From an uncultured Bacteroidales bacterium (lineage in GTDB: Bacteria; Bacteroidota; Bacteroidia; Bacteroidales; Bacteroidaceae), in the NCBI GenBank assembly GCA_937916465.1, contig CALFTK010000012.1, positions 1 through 45,136 on the forward strand: a stretch of DNA of 45,136 nt, read 5' to 3'. Position 1 is the first letter of the stretch; each line of letters begins with the position of its first letter. The position numbers and the translations under genes are program-made. This document shows, one piece after another, positions 33,322-41,859 of the stretch. The notes under the pieces are model-generated. The model made no database searches. It was not told the DNA's origin and was given only the letters and a program-made list of their open reading frames with translations.

Positions 33322-35010
33322 ATGGATTGGATTAAGTCTCTGCTTTTTGATCAGGATTCTGTGGCGCATATTCTGGCGCTCTATTCTTTTGTTATTGCAG
33401 CAGGTGTGGGTTTAGGTAAGTTCAAAATTAAGGGTGTATCTTTAGGAGTGGCTTGCGTTCTCTTTATGGGTATTTTGGTGGGCCATTTTGGATTTACCGG
33501 TAATATAAAGATTATCAATTTTATACAAGATTTTGGACTGATTCTATTTGTGTATAGTTTGGGTTTACAGGTTGGACCATCATTCTTTACCTCCTTTAAA
33601 AAAGGTGGAATGAAAATGAATAGATTGGCAGTGGAAATGGTTATGCTGAACATAATTGTGGCAATAGGTGCTTTCTTTCTGCTGTTTGACCGTTCAAATC
33701 CCGATAGTTTCCCTATGTTGGTGGGTGTATTGAGCGGCGCTGTAACAAATACCCCCGGACTTGGTGCAGCAGAAGAGGCACTTAAACAGATAGGCAGTAG
33801 TGCTGATATAGCAACAGGTTATGCTTGTGCTTATCCGTTAGCAGTTTTAGGCGTTATTTTAGTGCCGATGATTGTAAAGGTTATATGCAAAATCAAAGAT
33901 GATAAAGAGAATGAACAACTTACTTTGATGGAGCAACAGAATGCTGCAAGTAAACCTGTACGCCAGTATATAGAGATGCAGAATGAGCGTTTGGCAGGTA
34001 AAACCATTATAGAATTGAGACGTATTATAAACAGAGAATTTATCTGCTCACGTCTGCTTCACGATGGTAAGGTAGAAACACCTCATAGAGATACTGTAGT
34101 TAATGTCGGTGATCAACTTTGCATAGTAAGTTCAGAAGATGATGCCGATTCTATTCTAACTATATTGGGTTCTACAGTAGAGATTCAGTGGGATAATATT
34201 TCCGGTTCTGAACCTTTGGTTTCAAGAAGAATAGTTGTTACTAAAGATAAAATAAATGGTAAAACTTTAGGAGAACTGCATCTGGGTAGCGTTTATGATG
34301 TTACTATTACTCGCGTAGTTCGTTCCGGTACAGAGTTGTTTGCTTCAGCAAGTCTGGTGTTGCAGATGGGTGACCGTTTGACTGTGGTTGGTCATGAAGG
34401 TAATGTGGCTGCTGTGGCAACTCGTCTGGGTAACGAAATGAAGAGACTTGATGTGCCAAATATTGCTACATTATTTATAGGTATCTTATTGGGTATTTTG
34501 CTTGGAAGTATTCCTGTGAATATTCCGGGTGTACCTACACCATTGCGTTTGGGATTGGCAGGCGGTCCGCTGGTGATTGCTATCTTGATTAGTCGCTTTG
34601 GTTATCAGTTTGGTTTGGTTACATATACAAAGGCAAGTGCAAACTTAATGCTTCGAGAAGTGGGTATTGCGCTGTTCTTGGCAAGTGTGGGATTGAAATC
34701 GGGTGCTAATTTTGTTGATACAATTACATCGGGCGATGGTTTGATATATATGATAGCAGGTCTGCTGATAACAGTTATTCCAGTCTTCTTAACTGCTTTG
34801 TTAGCGCGCGTAAAGTACAAGATGAATTACTATAGCATAATAGGTTTAGTGGCAGGTAGCAGCACTAATCCGCCTGCATTGGCATTTGCAAATAGCCAAA
34901 CTGAACACGATGCTCCGGCAGTTAGCTATTCAACTGTATATCCGCTTGTAATGTTCCTGCGAATACTTACTGCCCAACTCTTAGTTATTTTGGGTGGAAT
35001 CCTAATCTAA
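33322..35010 (+). CDS. AspT/YidE/YbjL-family putative transporter
   Basis: The 562-residue membrane protein has two halves of about five to six helices each. They are parted by two TrkA-C (RCK-C) domains at about residues 205-290 and 290-375 (KTIIELRRIINREFICSR and KTLGELHLGSVYDVTITR). The repeated motif GVLSGAVTNTPGLGAAEEAL in the first half and GLVAGSSTNPPALAFA in the second is typical of the aspartate:alanine antiporter duplication family. AspT itself swaps aspartate and alanine. YidE-type members are uncharacterised, so the substrate stays open. The gene is single, between two repeat-rich gaps. Confidence 0.9.
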   Translation: MDWIKSLLFDQDSVAHILALYSFVIAAGVGLGKFKIKGVSLGVACVLFMGILVGHFGFTGNIKIINFIQDFGLILFVYSLGLQVGPSFFTSFKKGGMKMNRLAVEMVMLNIIVAIGAFFLLFDRSNPDSFPMLVGVLSGAVTNTPGLGAAEEALKQIGSSADIATGYACAYPLAVLGVILVPMIVKVICKIKDDKENEQLTLMEQQNAASKPVRQYIEMQNERLAGKTIIELRRIINREFICSRLLHDGKVETPHRDTVVNVGDQLCIVSSEDDADSILTILGSTVEIQWDNISGSEPLVSRRIVVTKDKINGKTLGELHLGSVYDVTITRVVRSGTELFASASLVLQMGDRLTVVGHEGNVAAVATRLGNEMKRLDVPNIATLFIGILLGILLGSIPVNIPGVPTPLRLGLAGGPLVIAILISRFGYQFGLVTYTKASANLMLREVGIALFLASVGLKSGANFVDTITSGDGLIYMIAGLLITVIPVFLTALLARVKYKMNYYSIIGLVAGSSTNPPALAFANSQTEHDAPAVSYSTVYPLVMFLRILTAQLLVILGGILI

Positions 35011-35022
35011 GTTAGTGTTGTT

Positions 35023-35050
35023 GATAAGGTAATAATACTTGTTTAAATAA
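35023..35050 (+). repeat. Direct repeat, copy 1
   Basis: GATAAGGTAATAATACTTGT and the following TTAAATAA recur almost exactly 68 bp later (35091-35117), with one base fewer. The second half equals, in reverse, the last codons of the esterase gene. Confidence 0.65.
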
Positions 35051-35057
35051 TTAATTG

Positions 35058-35083
35058 GCCCGAAGGGCGCATCCGTAGGATGC
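35058..35083. repeat. Pair of small perfect hairpins
   Basis: GCCC-GAA-GGGC (35058-35068) is followed at once by GCATCC-GTA-GGATGC (35069-35083). This looks like a REP-type intergenic palindrome of Bacteroidales. Confidence 0.6.
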
Positions 35084-35090
35084 AAGAATA

Positions 35091-35117
35091 GATAAGGTAT
35101 AATACTTGTTTAAATAA
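35091..35117 (+). repeat. Direct repeat, copy 2
   Basis: It repeats the sequence at 35023-35050 with one base missing (GGTATAATACTT against GGTAATAATACTT). It also forms the left arm of the long palindrome beside it. Confidence 0.65.
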
Positions 35118-35158
35118 AAATAGACCCAAACGGGTCTATTTTTATTTAAACAAGTATT
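35101..35158. terminator. Long perfect hairpin, terminator of the esterase gene
   Basis: Arms of 27 nt (35101-35127 and 35132-35158) pair without mismatch around the loop AAAC; the core is AATAGACCC/GGGTCTATT. The right arm includes the esterase stop codon and its last five codons. It may stop transcription from both sides. Confidence 0.8.
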
Positions 35159-36314
35159 GTGCAAATTCGTGGAGTGATTTTCTCCAAACCTGCCATTCGT
35201 GATCACCGGGGTAGGAGTTAAATCTAACATCTACTCCTCCGTCTTTCATCTTCTTTACTATATTGCGTGTGTGTTCTATGCGCGGGTCTTGTTCACCGCA
35301 TGTAATAAAGAATACATCGAACTGTTTGTTGAAATTTGCAGTATTGGTCAGAATACCGGGCACCTCTTTTTCCAGATCGAAATTGGCTGCACCCGATATA
35401 CCTCCGAACATACCCGTAGAGAATACGCCTACGTTAGAGAATACTTCAGGATCTCGTAGTCCAATGTAGAATGACTGACCACCACCCATTGAGAGACCAC
35501 ACATAGCGCGATACTTACGGTCTTTCTTAGTGCGGAAGTTTTTCTCTACAAATGGAATGATGTTATCTATCATTTCACTACGGAATGTCTGCATACCTTG
35601 CCAACTGTAGCCACCACCCATGCCGCCATTACGTGACTGTACGTTACTGTTTGAACTTACAATAATCATAGGTACAGCTTTGCCAGCAGCTATTAGGTTG
35701 TCCATAATCTGTGCAGTACGTCCCTGTTCCATCCAACCACGATGGTCTTCGCCACCACCATGTTGTATATATACTACGGGATATTCTGTCTTACCATCTT
35801 CATAACCTGCCGGTGTATAAACCAAAAGCGGACGCCAGGCCTCTTCTACCTTTGAATAGTAGTGTACTGTGCGAACTTCGCCATGTGGCACATCTTGAAC
35901 ATCAAAATGTTCTGTACCCTCTTCTATAATGTCAATTGCACTTGACCATCGGCTGCATCCATAAAAACTACGGCTTGCAGGGTCTGCCACAGAAACTCCA
36001 TCTACTATAAGTGAATAGTAGTGGAAACCCGGAACTTGAGGTTTTGTTGTTACTGTCCAAACACCGTTTTCGCTTTTGTTCATATCGTATTTTACGCCAC
36101 AAAGGTCTATCTGAACTTTCTCTGCCTGTGGGGCATTTACGCGGAACATTACACTATTGTCCTTTAGAACTCTGGGGTATGAATTCCTGTTTATGTTAGT
36201 TTCAGGAGAATATGATCCCTCTGGGAACTGTACGTTGCCCATACGTTGCCCAAAAGAGTGGATACACATCAGTGCGCATACAAATGTGGCAACAATACTT
36301 TTAATGTAGTTCAT
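35142..36314 (-). CDS. Secreted esterase, CE1/Fes-like with an N-terminal CBM48-like domain
   Basis: The 390-residue protein has a signal peptide (VATFVCALMCIHSFGQ, cut near 22). An Ig-like domain of the CBM48 type follows (about 35-125; VMFRVNAPQAEKVQIDL and GFHYYSLIVDG), then an alpha/beta-hydrolase. The catalytic set is Ser275 in GLSMGGGQS, Asp343 in CGEQDPR and His372 in PGDHEWQVW, and VVYIQHGGGEDHRGW provides the oxyanion region. This plan is shared with feruloyl and acetyl xylan esterases of Bacteroidales. Removal of acyl groups from plant glycans is likely but not certain. It follows rfbB by 17 nt on the same strand and may be co-transcribed. Confidence 0.88.
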   Translation of the reverse strand: MNYIKSIVATFVCALMCIHSFGQRMGNVQFPEGSYSPETNINRNSYPRVLKDNSVMFRVNAPQAEKVQIDLCGVKYDMNKSENGVWTVTTKPQVPGFHYYSLIVDGVSVADPASRSFYGCSRWSSAIDIIEEGTEHFDVQDVPHGEVRTVHYYSKVEEAWRPLLVYTPAGYEDGKTEYPVVYIQHGGGEDHRGWMEQGRTAQIMDNLIAAGKAVPMIIVSSNSNVQSRNGGMGGGYSWQGMQTFRSEMIDNIIPFVEKNFRTKKDRKYRAMCGLSMGGGQSFYIGLRDPEVFSNVGVFSTGMFGGISGAANFDLEKEVPGILTNTANFNKQFDVFFITCGEQDPRIEHTRNIVKKMKDGGVDVRFNSYPGDHEWQVWRKSLHEFAQYLFK

Positions 36315-36331
36315 ATAGTTTGCTTTTAAGT

Positions 36332-37471
36332 TTATCTGTTGGCGTACATACGGTCGTAGTACTTCTGATAGTCACCACTGGTAACCTCTTCTACCCATTC
36401 CTGATTATTAAGATACCATTCTATGGTCTTTACAATTCCATTTGCAAACTTTGTTTCAGGATACCAACCCAATTCGTTGGTAATCTTAGTTGGGTCAATA
36501 GCGTAGCGTTGATCGTGTCCCAGACGGTCCTTAACAAATGTTATAAGGTCTTCGTTTATCCAATCTATGCTGATTTCGCCATTTGGCAGTATCTCTTTTT
36601 TCTTCAAAACCTTACGATATTCAGGGTTCTCTGTCATAAGAGAATGTATTGTGCTGATAGTAAGTTTTACAATGTCGATATTTTTCATTTCGTTATGTCC
36701 GCCTACATTGTAAACTTCGCCTTCACGTCCCTGACGTACCACCATATCTATAGCTTTACAGTGGTCTTCCACATATAGCCAATCGCGCACGTTACTGCCA
36801 TCGCCATAAACAGGCAGTTTTTTGCCTTCAAGAATATTCTTTATGATTAATGGAATAAGTTTTTCAGGGAAATGGTATGGACCATAGTTGTTGCTGCAGC
36901 GAGTAATTGTAACAGGCATGTGATATGTATCATGATATGCCATAACGAACATATCGGCACTGGTCTTTGATGCACTGTATGGGCTGTGTGGACATAGTGG
37001 GGTAGTTTCAGTAAAATAACCTTCTGCACCTAAACTTCCATATACTTCATCAGTAGAGACCTGATGGTAGCGAACCCCTTTACGCCATACAGGATAACCG
37101 CTTTCATCTTTGCCTGTAACCCAAGCACGGCGGGCTGCGTCAAGCAGATTCTGTGTACCCAGAATGTTAGTCATAAGGAATAACTGTGGGTTCTCAATAC
37201 TGCGGTCAACGTGGCTTTCTGCAGCAAAGTTTACTACATAGTCAAATTTGTATTCTGCAAATAGTGCATCGGCCAGATTTCTATCGCAAATATCGCCTTT
37301 AACAAAAAATAGACGTTCGTTGTCTATATCTTTCATAATTGTGCCTAAATTGCCGGCGTAAGTAAGCAAATCCAGTACTACAATCTTAATGTCGTCATAT
37401 TTTGACAACAGATACTTAACGTAATTGGCTCCGATAAAACCGGCAGCTCCGGTAACGAGAAATGTCTTCAT
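36332..37471 (-). CDS. rfbB: dTDP-glucose 4,6-dehydratase
   Basis: The 379-residue enzyme turns dTDP-glucose into the 4-keto-6-deoxy sugar, an early step to dTDP-rhamnose for surface polysaccharides. The NAD site is VTGAAGFIGANYV at the start. The catalytic pair is Tyr/Lys in YSASKTSADMF, with the substrate Thr-Asp-Glu in VSTDEVYGSLG. It is about 25 residues longer than many RfbB proteins, from an insert near residue 120 (VTGKDESGYPVWRKG) and another near 285. The partners rfbA, rfbC and rfbD are not next to it, so it is an orphan. The minus-strand promoter box is TATCTTTG at 37508-37515. Confidence 0.94.
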   Translation of the reverse strand: MKTFLVTGAAGFIGANYVKYLLSKYDDIKIVVLDLLTYAGNLGTIMKDIDNERLFFVKGDICDRNLADALFAEYKFDYVVNFAAESHVDRSIENPQLFLMTNILGTQNLLDAARRAWVTGKDESGYPVWRKGVRYHQVSTDEVYGSLGAEGYFTETTPLCPHSPYSASKTSADMFVMAYHDTYHMPVTITRCSNNYGPYHFPEKLIPLIIKNILEGKKLPVYGDGSNVRDWLYVEDHCKAIDMVVRQGREGEVYNVGGHNEMKNIDIVKLTISTIHSLMTENPEYRKVLKKKEILPNGEISIDWINEDLITFVKDRLGHDQRYAIDPTKITNELGWYPETKFANGIVKTIEWYLNNQEWVEEVTSGDYQKYYDRMYANR

Positions 37472-37507
37472 ATAAATAAATATTTGTTATATTCTGTCCA
37501 TGTTTGG

Positions 37508-37541
37508 CAAAGATAGTTCTTTTTATTGATATATAAGCAAA
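37508..37541 (-). promoter_or_regulatory. Promoter of rfbB
   Basis: On the minus strand TATCTTTG (37508-37515) and TTTG (37538-37541) are 22 nt apart, near the Bacteroidota consensus. The start codon is 36 nt downstream. Confidence 0.55.
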
Positions 37542-37570
37542 TCAGACACTCGGATTTTCCGAATGTCTGA
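37542..37570 (-). terminator. Terminator of the DUF4890-like gene
   Basis: Arms TCAGACACTCGGA (37542-37554) and TCCGAATGTCTGA (37558-37570) pair with one mismatch and a 3-nt loop. On the minus strand a T-rich tract follows. It overlaps the rfbB -33 area, so the two units are packed tightly. Confidence 0.8.
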
Positions 37571-37597
37571 CCGCTTGTGTTATGTTATTATGTAGGC

Positions 37598-38077
37598 TTA
37601 GCGCGCTCCACCTTGACGTGGGGGCATACCGCCCTGGAAACCACCTTGGCCACCGCCCGGGAATCCCTGGCCACCTCCAAAGTTAGCACGTTGCTGAGCT
37701 TGCTGTTCCTGATATTTTTTAAACTGAGCTTCTGTAAGAATAGTCTTTAGCTTTGCTTCCTGTGCTTCACGCTGTTTCTGGAATCTTTCCATCATAGCTT
37801 CGCGATCCATCTGCTGTGGCTGCTGACCACCCTGACGCATCTGTTCACGCTGTTTCTGCTGTTCTTTACTCTGAGCCAAGAAGAATACATAAAGAGAATC
37901 GTACTGAGTCTTGTTGAGCTCTAACTGTTGCTGTAGGCGTTCTGCCTGACGTTTTGCCATATCTTCAGGATTGAAGTTCATCTGGCCACCACCTGGAAAA
38001 CCTTGTCCACCCGGTGCCTGTGCAAAACTGATGGTAGCTACCATCAATAATGATAATACAATTGATAATTTTTTCAT
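37598..38077 (-). CDS. Small periplasmic Gln/Gly-rich protein, DUF4890/Spy-like
   Basis: A 159-residue exported protein starts at the ATG at 38077 (MKKLSIVLSLLMVATISFAQ, a clear signal peptide). The longer frame to 38107 adds ten residues that spoil the signal. Two Spy/CpxP-type segments (LELNKTQYDSLY and ILTEAQFKKYQ) flank a Gln/Met/Arg-rich helix. Gly-rich ends (GGQGFPGGGQ, twice) surround this core. Related proteins act as periplasmic chaperones or stress sensors; that role here is inference. It is a single gene with a terminator. Confidence 0.75.
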   Translation of the reverse strand: MKKLSIVLSLLMVATISFAQAPGGQGFPGGGQMNFNPEDMAKRQAERLQQQLELNKTQYDSLYVFFLAQSKEQQKQREQMRQGGQQPQQMDREAMMERFQKQREAQEAKLKTILTEAQFKKYQEQQAQQRANFGGGQGFPGGGQGGFQGGMPPRQGGAR

Positions 38078-38167
38078 TTTGCTTCTTATTAAGTCTATTG
38101 TGTACATTTATGAAAACATAAATATGACCGTAAACAGGCAAAATGGTTTAATTTATGAGAAAAAAAA

Positions 38168-38674
38168 TTAGATAGAATTCTCTTTTCTTTCAAATTCAAT
38201 TACTTCCAGATCTTTGAATTCGGTTTTGTCAATGGTGAATCTTATGATGGTACGTACTCTTTGCCAACCTTGCAAACCTGCTGCTCCAGGGTTTATATAC
38301 ATCATATTCAGACCTTGGTCAAATTGAACTTTAAGGATATGCGAATGTCCGCATACAAAAAGGTTGGGCGTGTTGTAATATAACTGGTTTATTACAGAAC
38401 GGTCATAGTGTCCTGGTGTTCCACCTATATGTTTTAGGACAACATCAACATCTTCTATTCGAAATCTGTTTACTTCGGGAAATGCTCTGCGTATATCGTA
38501 ACCGTCGCAGTTGCCATACACTGCTCTTAATGGAGCAATTCTTTCAAGCTGTGCGGCAATTTCATAGGTTCCTATATCGCCGGCATGCCATATTTCATCA
38601 CATTCTTCAAAATATTTCTTGAAGCGTTCGTCCCAATAGCCGTGGGTGTCGGAAATAAGACCTATTCTCTTCAT
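38168..38674 (-). CDS. Metallophosphoesterase, YfcE/MJ0936 type
   Basis: The 168-residue phosphodiesterase starts at the ATG at 38674 (MKRIGLISDTHGYWDERF). The frame extends 13 codons further but that part lies inside the upstream gene. Metal-binding motifs are all present: SDTHG, HAGDIGT, YGNCDGY, KHIGGTPGHY and CGHSHI. Such proteins cleave phosphodiesters in vitro, and the natural substrate is unknown. It begins 7 nt after the cytidylate-kinase-like stop and is the last gene of a three-gene minus-strand unit. Confidence 0.9.
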   Translation of the reverse strand: MKRIGLISDTHGYWDERFKKYFEECDEIWHAGDIGTYEIAAQLERIAPLRAVYGNCDGYDIRRAFPEVNRFRIEDVDVVLKHIGGTPGHYDRSVINQLYYNTPNLFVCGHSHILKVQFDQGLNMMYINPGAAGLQGWQRVRTIIRFTIDKTEFKDLEVIEFERKENSI

Positions 38675-38681
38675 ATAACTA

Positions 38682-39299
38682 CTATAAACCGAACTTGGTT
38701 TTTGCCAACTCAATTATAATATCTGCGCATTTTTCGTAGCCAAATGTTGAAGTGTTAAGACAGATGTCATATGAACTGCTGTCACCCCATTTTTTGTCAG
38801 TGTAGTAGTTGTAATATGATGATCGTTTTTTGTCTGCATCATTCATAATACTACGTGCCTTGTCTTCTGAACAGTTTTCTATGTTGCAAATTCGTCTTAT
38901 TCTGTCATTGGGTGTAGCTGCAAGAAATACATTCAGTGTCATATCGCTGTCGCGTAGAGTATAGTCGGCGCATCTGCCTATAAAAATACAATCTTCCTGT
39001 TCGTGAATTTGGCGTATAGCATCGCTCTGCATGGCAAACAGTGATTCGTTGCTCATATAATTCTTTGCCATACTGCCATTGCCTAAATTGGCAAAAATAA
39101 GAGAACGTAAAGGGTTACGCGATGACTCTTCATCGGCCTTTTCAAAATGTTCTTCGCTGAAACCTGTCTGGTCAGAAGCAGTCTTTAAAAGTTTACGGTC
39201 ATACACATTGATGTTCAGTTTTTCTGAAACTATTTTTGCCACTGCGCGTCCGCCGCTACCTATTTGGCGTCCAATATTGATTGCAAAATGTTTTTTCAT
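38682..39299 (-). CDS. Cytidylate kinase-like protein
   Basis: The 205-residue P-loop kinase begins FAINIGRQIGSGGRAVAKIV. Its Walker-A-like GRQIGSGG loop is the variant of the cytidylate kinase 2 family, distinct from ordinary Cmk. CIFIGRCADYTLRD and the DADKKRSSYYNYYTDKKWG lid-like segment are typical. The true substrate is not known. It lies 3 nt after the MATE gene and 7 nt before the phosphoesterase, so the three are surely co-transcribed. A link between kinase, phosphoesterase and export is suggested only by position. Confidence 0.85.
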   Translation of the reverse strand: MKKHFAINIGRQIGSGGRAVAKIVSEKLNINVYDRKLLKTASDQTGFSEEHFEKADEESSRNPLRSLIFANLGNGSMAKNYMSNESLFAMQSDAIRQIHEQEDCIFIGRCADYTLRDSDMTLNVFLAATPNDRIRRICNIENCSEDKARSIMNDADKKRSSYYNYYTDKKWGDSSSYDICLNTSTFGYEKCADIIIELAKTKFGL

Positions 39300-39302
39300 A
39301 CT

Positions 39303-40673
39303 CTACTTTATATTTGATGTTGATGATGCCATTTTTTTCAAGTTTTTCATTTCCAGTAAAAGAAATGATAATGCTAAGATTACAGAAAGCCCGTCTGCTA
39401 CCGGCATACTGTACCATACTCCGTTTATACCAAAATATTTTGGCATAATAATCAGGCAAGGAATAAGTATGATGAGCTGTCTTGACAAAGACATGATAAT
39501 GGAGCGTATAGGTTTACCTATGCTCTGGAAGAAATTACCTGTAACCATTTGGAAACCTATGAGCGGATATACTAAAAATACTATTCTCATTCCATTCCTG
39601 GCTATGTCTGTAAGTGCCGGATCGGATGTGAATATCTTGATACATATTCCGGGGAAGAATTCTCCAATTATAAAACCCAGTGTGGTGGTAAGTGTGGCAA
39701 ACAGGATGGTTAGTTTTAGAACCTTAATTACTCTGCTGTATTGGCCTGCACCGTAGTTGTAACCTGCAATAGGCTGCATGGCCTGATTGAAACCCATAAC
39801 AATCATTACAAAAATAAAGGCTATACTGTTTACTATGCCGTATGCTCCTATAGCCAGGTCGCCTCCATGTTCAAGCAAGCCTCTGTTTATAAGCAACACC
39901 ACAAAACAGGATGCAGCATTCATAAGACAAGGTGATAATCCTATGGCTAAAATGTTTGATACCAAATTGCCACGCAGTCTATATGTGCCACGTCTGAAAC
40001 GGATTAACTCATTTTTATCTGATAATTGGAAACACTGCCATATAAAAGCAATTACCTGCGATATCACTGTGGCAATAGCAGCACCTGCAATACCCCAATG
40101 GAATACCATTATAAAGAGGTAGTCCAATATTGTATTCAGAATGACTGTGCCAATAGTGGCTGCCATAGCTTTTTTGGGGTGCCCGGCTGAACGCAATATG
40201 CAGTTAATTCCCAAATATAGATGTGTGAATACATTACCTATCAGAATGAATATCATATAATCCTTGGCATATTGAATGGTTGCATCTGTTGCACCGAAAA
40301 GCATCAGTAACGGATCAATAAATATCAATCCCAATGCTCCGAATATTACACCTACAATTACATTCAGTGTAACGGAATTGCCTAAAACTATTTGAGCCGA
40401 TTCGTGGTCACGTTGTCCCAATTTAAGTGAAATCATAGTACCTGAACCCACTCCAACCATAGAACCCAACGCTGCGGATAGGTTAATGAGTGGAAACGTG
40501 ATAGCCAAACCGGATAGTGCAAGCGCATCTACTCCGTGCCCAATGAATGCTCTGTCAACAATGTTGTAAAGTGAAGATGCTACCATTGCAATGATAGCCG
40601 GAACGGCATATGTCATTATCAATTTACCAATTCCTTCTGTTCCTAATTCTGTAGGTGTTCTCTGTTCTGACAT
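39303..40673 (-). CDS. MATE-family multidrug/Na+ antiporter
   Basis: The protein has 456 residues from the ATG at 40673 (MSEQRTPTELGTEGIGKLI). A frame from 40724 is open, but a TAATTTTG -7 box reads on the minus strand at 40692-40699, inside that extension, so transcription starts after it. Twelve membrane helices in two halves are visible, with YAVPAIIAMVASSLYNIVD as the first. The MATE marker lines ALAFI-like GHGVDALALSGLAITFPL and GFNQAMQPIAGYNYGAGQY are present. It would export drugs or metabolites with Na+ or H+ entry. It leads the three-gene unit. Confidence 0.9.
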   Translation of the reverse strand: MSEQRTPTELGTEGIGKLIMTYAVPAIIAMVASSLYNIVDRAFIGHGVDALALSGLAITFPLINLSAALGSMVGVGSGTMISLKLGQRDHESAQIVLGNSVTLNVIVGVIFGALGLIFIDPLLMLFGATDATIQYAKDYMIFILIGNVFTHLYLGINCILRSAGHPKKAMAATIGTVILNTILDYLFIMVFHWGIAGAAIATVISQVIAFIWQCFQLSDKNELIRFRRGTYRLRGNLVSNILAIGLSPCLMNAASCFVVLLINRGLLEHGGDLAIGAYGIVNSIAFIFVMIVMGFNQAMQPIAGYNYGAGQYSRVIKVLKLTILFATLTTTLGFIIGEFFPGICIKIFTSDPALTDIARNGMRIVFLVYPLIGFQMVTGNFFQSIGKPIRSIIMSLSRQLIILIPCLIIMPKYFGINGVWYSMPVADGLSVILALSFLLLEMKNLKKMASSTSNIK

Positions 40674-40691
40674 CTGTTTTAAAATTTGCTG

Positions 40692-40751
40692 CAAAATTAC
40701 TCTTTTTTTGGTCTCAAAATTCAAATTAAAGCCATTAAATGGTTACTTTTG
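40692..40751. promoter_or_regulatory. Divergent promoters of the MATE unit and mnmA
   Basis: Minus strand: TAATTTTG at 40692-40699, with TTTG 22 nt upstream (40722-40725). Plus strand: TACTTTTG at 40744-40751, only 6 nt before the mnmA ATG. The mnmA mRNA would then have almost no leader. The boxes are about 45 bp apart. Confidence 0.6.
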
Positions 40752-40757
40752 CCGATA

Positions 40758-41855
40758 ATGAAAGGTAGTGGAAAAATACGGGTATTGTTAGGTATGAGCG
40801 GTGGTATAGATAGTACTGCTGCTGTATTGTTGTTACAAAATGCCGGTTATGAGGTTGTTGGGCTTACTATACGTAATCACGATATAGGGTTGAAAGATAC
40901 AGAAACAGAACCCCGATACGTGTTGGAGGCACGTGCTGTAGCTGCTAAATTGGGCGTGGAACATTATGTAGAAGATGCGCGCACTATGTTCAAACAATTG
41001 GTTATAGATCCGTTTATTCAAGATTGGCTTAACGGACGCACTCCAAATCCATGTATAGAGTGTAATCCTCGCTTTAAATTCCATCTGCTTATACAATATG
41101 CCGATAGATTAGGTTGTAGATATATAGCAACAGGGCATTATGCTTCTATAGTTGAAGAAGATGGTTACTTTTACATAGAACGGGGCGCAGATACAAAAAA
41201 AGACCAGAGCTATTTTTTATGGCAACTGTCACAAGAAGTACTCTCCAGAACACTTTTCCCGTTGGGCAGACTAAGTAAAGACGATGTAAGAGAGGTGCTC
41301 AGGCAGAACGGTTTGCAGTTGAAAGCTTCCGATTCAGAGAGTATGGAGGTATGTTTTATTGAGGACGATTATAGGGCATTTCTGAAAAGACAACTTCCAA
41401 ATATAGATACAGAATTGGTGGGCAACGGAAAGTTCGTAGATAAAGGCGGACGCTTAATAGGTGAGCACAAAGGTTATCCATACTACACAATAGGACAACG
41501 CAAGGGATTGGTTGTTGCATTTGGAACACCTAAATATGTATTAAGAACAAATCCGGAGAAGAATACGGTAATGTTAGGCGATGCAGAAGATTTGCTTACC
41601 AGTTATATGTTAGTAGATAATTTGTGCCTCTCTTGTATGGATTCCAATTCTCTTACAGTGAGAATCCGATACAGGAGCAATGCTATACCATGTACTGTGG
41701 AACAGCAGGTTCCCGATGGTAAATGGCTGATACGTTTCAAGGAACAGGCATCGGCAGTAACACCGGGACAATCGGCTGTGTTCTATATTGGTAATAGGGT
41801 AGTGGGTGGAGCTATAATATCATCGCAAAAAGGAATAAATCAATATATATCATGA
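40758..41855 (+). CDS. mnmA: tRNA-specific 2-thiouridylase
   Basis: The 365-residue enzyme puts sulphur on U34 of Lys, Glu and Gln tRNAs. The start is the ATG at 40758 (MKGSGKIRVLLGMSGGIDS), not the upstream frame at 40686, which would cross the promoter. The PP-loop SGGIDS is at residues 14-19. The catalytic cysteines lie in TPNPCIECN and MEVCFIEDDYR. IATGHYAS, KDQSYFLW and HKGYPYYTIGQRKGL are the usual motifs. The next gene, xseA, starts 4 nt after the stop. Pairing of tRNA and DNA-repair genes here is by gene order only. Confidence 0.95.
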   Translation: MKGSGKIRVLLGMSGGIDSTAAVLLLQNAGYEVVGLTIRNHDIGLKDTETEPRYVLEARAVAAKLGVEHYVEDARTMFKQLVIDPFIQDWLNGRTPNPCIECNPRFKFHLLIQYADRLGCRYIATGHYASIVEEDGYFYIERGADTKKDQSYFLWQLSQEVLSRTLFPLGRLSKDDVREVLRQNGLQLKASDSESMEVCFIEDDYRAFLKRQLPNIDTELVGNGKFVDKGGRLIGEHKGYPYYTIGQRKGLVVAFGTPKYVLRTNPEKNTVMLGDAEDLLTSYMLVDNLCLSCMDSNSLTVRIRYRSNAIPCTVEQQVPDGKWLIRFKEQASAVTPGQSAVFYIGNRVVGGAIISSQKGINQYIS

Positions 41856-41859
41856 TGTT

